Shown here in pieces: positions 62,294-64,000 of a stretch of DNA of 64,000 bases. Under the pieces are notes generated by a model, which had not been told where the DNA came from, did not search any database, and worked only from the letters and a program-made list of their open reading frames with translations. The DNA comes from Chloroflexi bacterium CFX4 (GTDB taxonomy: Bacteria > Chloroflexota > Anaerolineae > Aggregatilineales > UBA2796), in assembly GCA_021404685.1 (NCBI GenBank), contig QWHC01000005.1, positions 124,001 to 188,000 of the forward strand, written 5' to 3'. A program made the translations under genes and the position numbers. Within the stretch, counting starts at the first letter, position 1. Every line of letters begins with the position of its first letter.

Positions 62294-63742
62294 ATGCGGG
62301 TACATCAGCGGTTGATGCTGGTTTTGATCGGTGTGTGGTTGGTGTTGCCAACTGCTGCTGCCTATGGGCAAGCGCGCCTGAGCTATGGGCAGGTGGTGGT
62401 TGGCAATTTGAGCACGGCGCAGCCTGAAGCGCGCTATGTGTTCAGCGGGCGCGAAGGCGATGCCCTGCTGATCACGGTTGACTCGCTGGATGCCGAATCG
62501 CTCGATCCATTCGTAATTTTGCTGGATGCAGCACAGCGGCAAGTCTACGCACTGGACGACAACAACGGCGGCGGCGTGAATGCGCGCTTGCGCTTTGTGC
62601 TTCCGCACAGCGGCGATTACCTGATCAAAGTGCTGGGCGCACCCAACAGCAACCGCACCGTTGGCGCGTTCCGCCTTGCGCTGAGCCTGATCAATCCGAC
62701 GCCCACACCTTCGCCGCTCAGTGAACTGCCACGCCTTGCCGCACTGCGACCCGGCGAATCAATCCGCGCTGAGCTGAGCGATCTAGCGCCTTTTCGCCTA
62801 TACGCCGTCTACGCCGTTGCGGAGCGTTCGCTGCGTTTCCGCCTAAGCCTAGAAAATAGCCTACCCGTCGGCATGTACCTCTACAGCGCCGATTTTGAAA
62901 CGCGCCTTGCCACTGCGGAACTAAACGATAGGCTGACTTTCACGCCTGCCGCCGATGGTTGGCACTGGCTGGTGGTAGCGCGCATTCCGCCAACGGGTGG
63001 CAGCCCTTACAGCCTGCTGCGCGAACCTGAGCCAGCCCTTGGCGAGCTGCCGCTTGCCGAAGGGGTGCGCCTTGTGGCAGGCTTGGCACAAGACGGCGCC
63101 ATCAGCCCGCGCTTTGCCACGCTCTATCAGTTTGAGGCGCAAAGCGGCAGCCTTGCCGACCTGCTGCTGCAAACGCAAACGGCGCTGCCTGCCCTGATCC
63201 TGTTGGCAGATGATCAGTTCACCCAAGTGGCGCTTGGTGAAGGCGCACTGCGCGGCGTGGAGCTTCAGCGCAGCGGCAGGTATTATGTGATTGTGGCACG
63301 CGGCGGCAGCGTCAACGATACCGCCACGGGCAGCTATACCCTGACGCTTAGTGGCGCGCTGACGCCACCTGCCACACCTACGCCTGCGCCACCGCCGCCG
63401 ATTATGCCTATTCGCTATGGCGAGACTCTGCGCGGAATCCTTGATAATCAGCGCTTCCTCGCCTACTATGCCTTTACGGGCAAGCGCGGCGAGTCCGTCC
63501 TGATCGAGATGGCTGCCAGCAGCGGCACGCTGGACGCTGCCCTTTATCTATATCTTTATCAGGACAATCAGCCTGTCTTAATTGCAAGCAACGATAATCT
63601 AAGCCCTGAAAACCGCGATGCTGCCATTCGTGCCGCTTTAACGGCAGATGGTGACTATTTGATCGTGGCATCACGGGCAGGCGCTGCACAAGGCACCACA
63701 CAAGGTGCCTACCAGATCAGCTTGTCGCTTATAGGTCAGTAG
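62294..63742 (+). CDS. Secreted protein with repeated PPC-like domains
   Basis: The 482-residue protein has a signal peptide (about 1-25). It carries repeated bacterial pre-peptidase C-terminal (PPC)-like beta-sandwiches at about 30-135, a middle copy at about 150-265 and a last one at about 375-480. The first and last show the YVFSGREGDALLITV / YAFTGKRGESVLIEM and SGDYLIKV / DGDYLIVA signatures. A Thr/Pro linker separates the last copy. No catalytic domain is attached, which is unusual for a PPC protein. ATG 62294 follows GAGAGG; a GTG two codons earlier is possible. Confidence 0.82.
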   Translation: MRVHQRLMLVLIGVWLVLPTAAAYGQARLSYGQVVVGNLSTAQPEARYVFSGREGDALLITVDSLDAESLDPFVILLDAAQRQVYALDDNNGGGVNARLRFVLPHSGDYLIKVLGAPNSNRTVGAFRLALSLINPTPTPSPLSELPRLAALRPGESIRAELSDLAPFRLYAVYAVAERSLRFRLSLENSLPVGMYLYSADFETRLATAELNDRLTFTPAADGWHWLVVARIPPTGGSPYSLLREPEPALGELPLAEGVRLVAGLAQDGAISPRFATLYQFEAQSGSLADLLLQTQTALPALILLADDQFTQVALGEGALRGVELQRSGRYYVIVARGGSVNDTATGSYTLTLSGALTPPATPTPAPPPPIMPIRYGETLRGILDNQRFLAYYAFTGKRGESVLIEMAASSGTLDAALYLYLYQDNQPVLIASNDNLSPENRDAAIRAALTADGDYLIVASRAGAAQGTTQGAYQISLSLIGQ

Positions 63743-63777
63743 CGCGTACTTTAGCCTTTTTCGGCAGAAAGGTTTGA

Positions 63778-64000
<223 letters not shown>

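Overview
The window is a GC-rich bacterial chromosome segment with dense, mostly short-gapped gene runs on both strands. Several things point to a member of the Chloroflexota (Anaerolineae-like): serial secreted or lipoprotein SH3 proteins with Thr/Pro stalks, large polytopic GT-C glycosyltransferases, NupP/NupQ-type permeases, an anaerobic GlpABC dehydrogenase, a type I-B Cst/Dev CRISPR-Cas module and a stand-alone KaiB. This assignment is an inference; there is no rRNA or other marker to fix it.

Layout. 1-6496 (+): the tail of a secreted jelly-roll-like protein, then glpA-glpB-glpC and ftsH. A tRNA-Lys(UUU) with a clear sigma-70 promoter and terminator follows. 6851-13162 (-): a four-gene run with gaps of 2 to 5 nt encodes a nucleoside-type permease, a G5/beta-propeller lipoprotein, a glycosidase-like/O-antigen-ligase-like fusion and a receiver domain lacking its phospho-Asp. 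13390-15857 (-): a secreted S33 peptidase translationally coupled to a winged-helix regulator. 15972-23325 (+): three GT-C type membrane glycosyltransferases interleaved with trpA, a B12-binding mutase subunit and a MeaB-type GTPase. 23332-26608 (-): a permease pair, an SRPBCC protein and a methyltransferase. 26681-27290 (-): a DUF433/DUF5615 toxin-antitoxin-like pair whose toxin is broken by an in-frame stop. 27346-30965 (-): a carbohydrate or glycerol-3-phosphate-type ABC importer (binding protein and two permeases, no ATPase). 31209-40240 (+ mostly): surface SH3/SGNH proteins, a methyltransferase, an SDR protein and a TetR regulator with a readable promoter and operator.

40319-42135 (-): a GNAT acetyltransferase and a nitrilase-fold protein that has lost its catalytic Cys and gained a coiled insertion. 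42354-51219 (-): a complete type I-B cas operon in the order cas8-cas7-cas5-cas3-cas6-cas1-cas2-cas4, with no CRISPR array in the window. It is preceded by 764 bp of AT-rich DNA. 51984-64000: an SH3 lipoprotein, a HEAT/TM protein, cmk, a thioesterase, a six-module sensor kinase, kaiB, an M3 oligopeptidase, a PPC-repeat secreted protein and the start of tgt.

A recurring theme is the reuse of enzyme folds with altered catalytic residues: receiver D52G, glycosidase-like nucleophile to His, nitrilase Cys to Gly, and an SGNH pair with altered or deleted catalytic blocks. Transport genes repeatedly appear as permeases without a local ATPase. The strongest candidates for something undescribed are the 6.8-13.2 kb envelope operon, the pseudo-nitrilase with internal coiled coil, and the small Cys-rich frame that overlaps the cas8 start.
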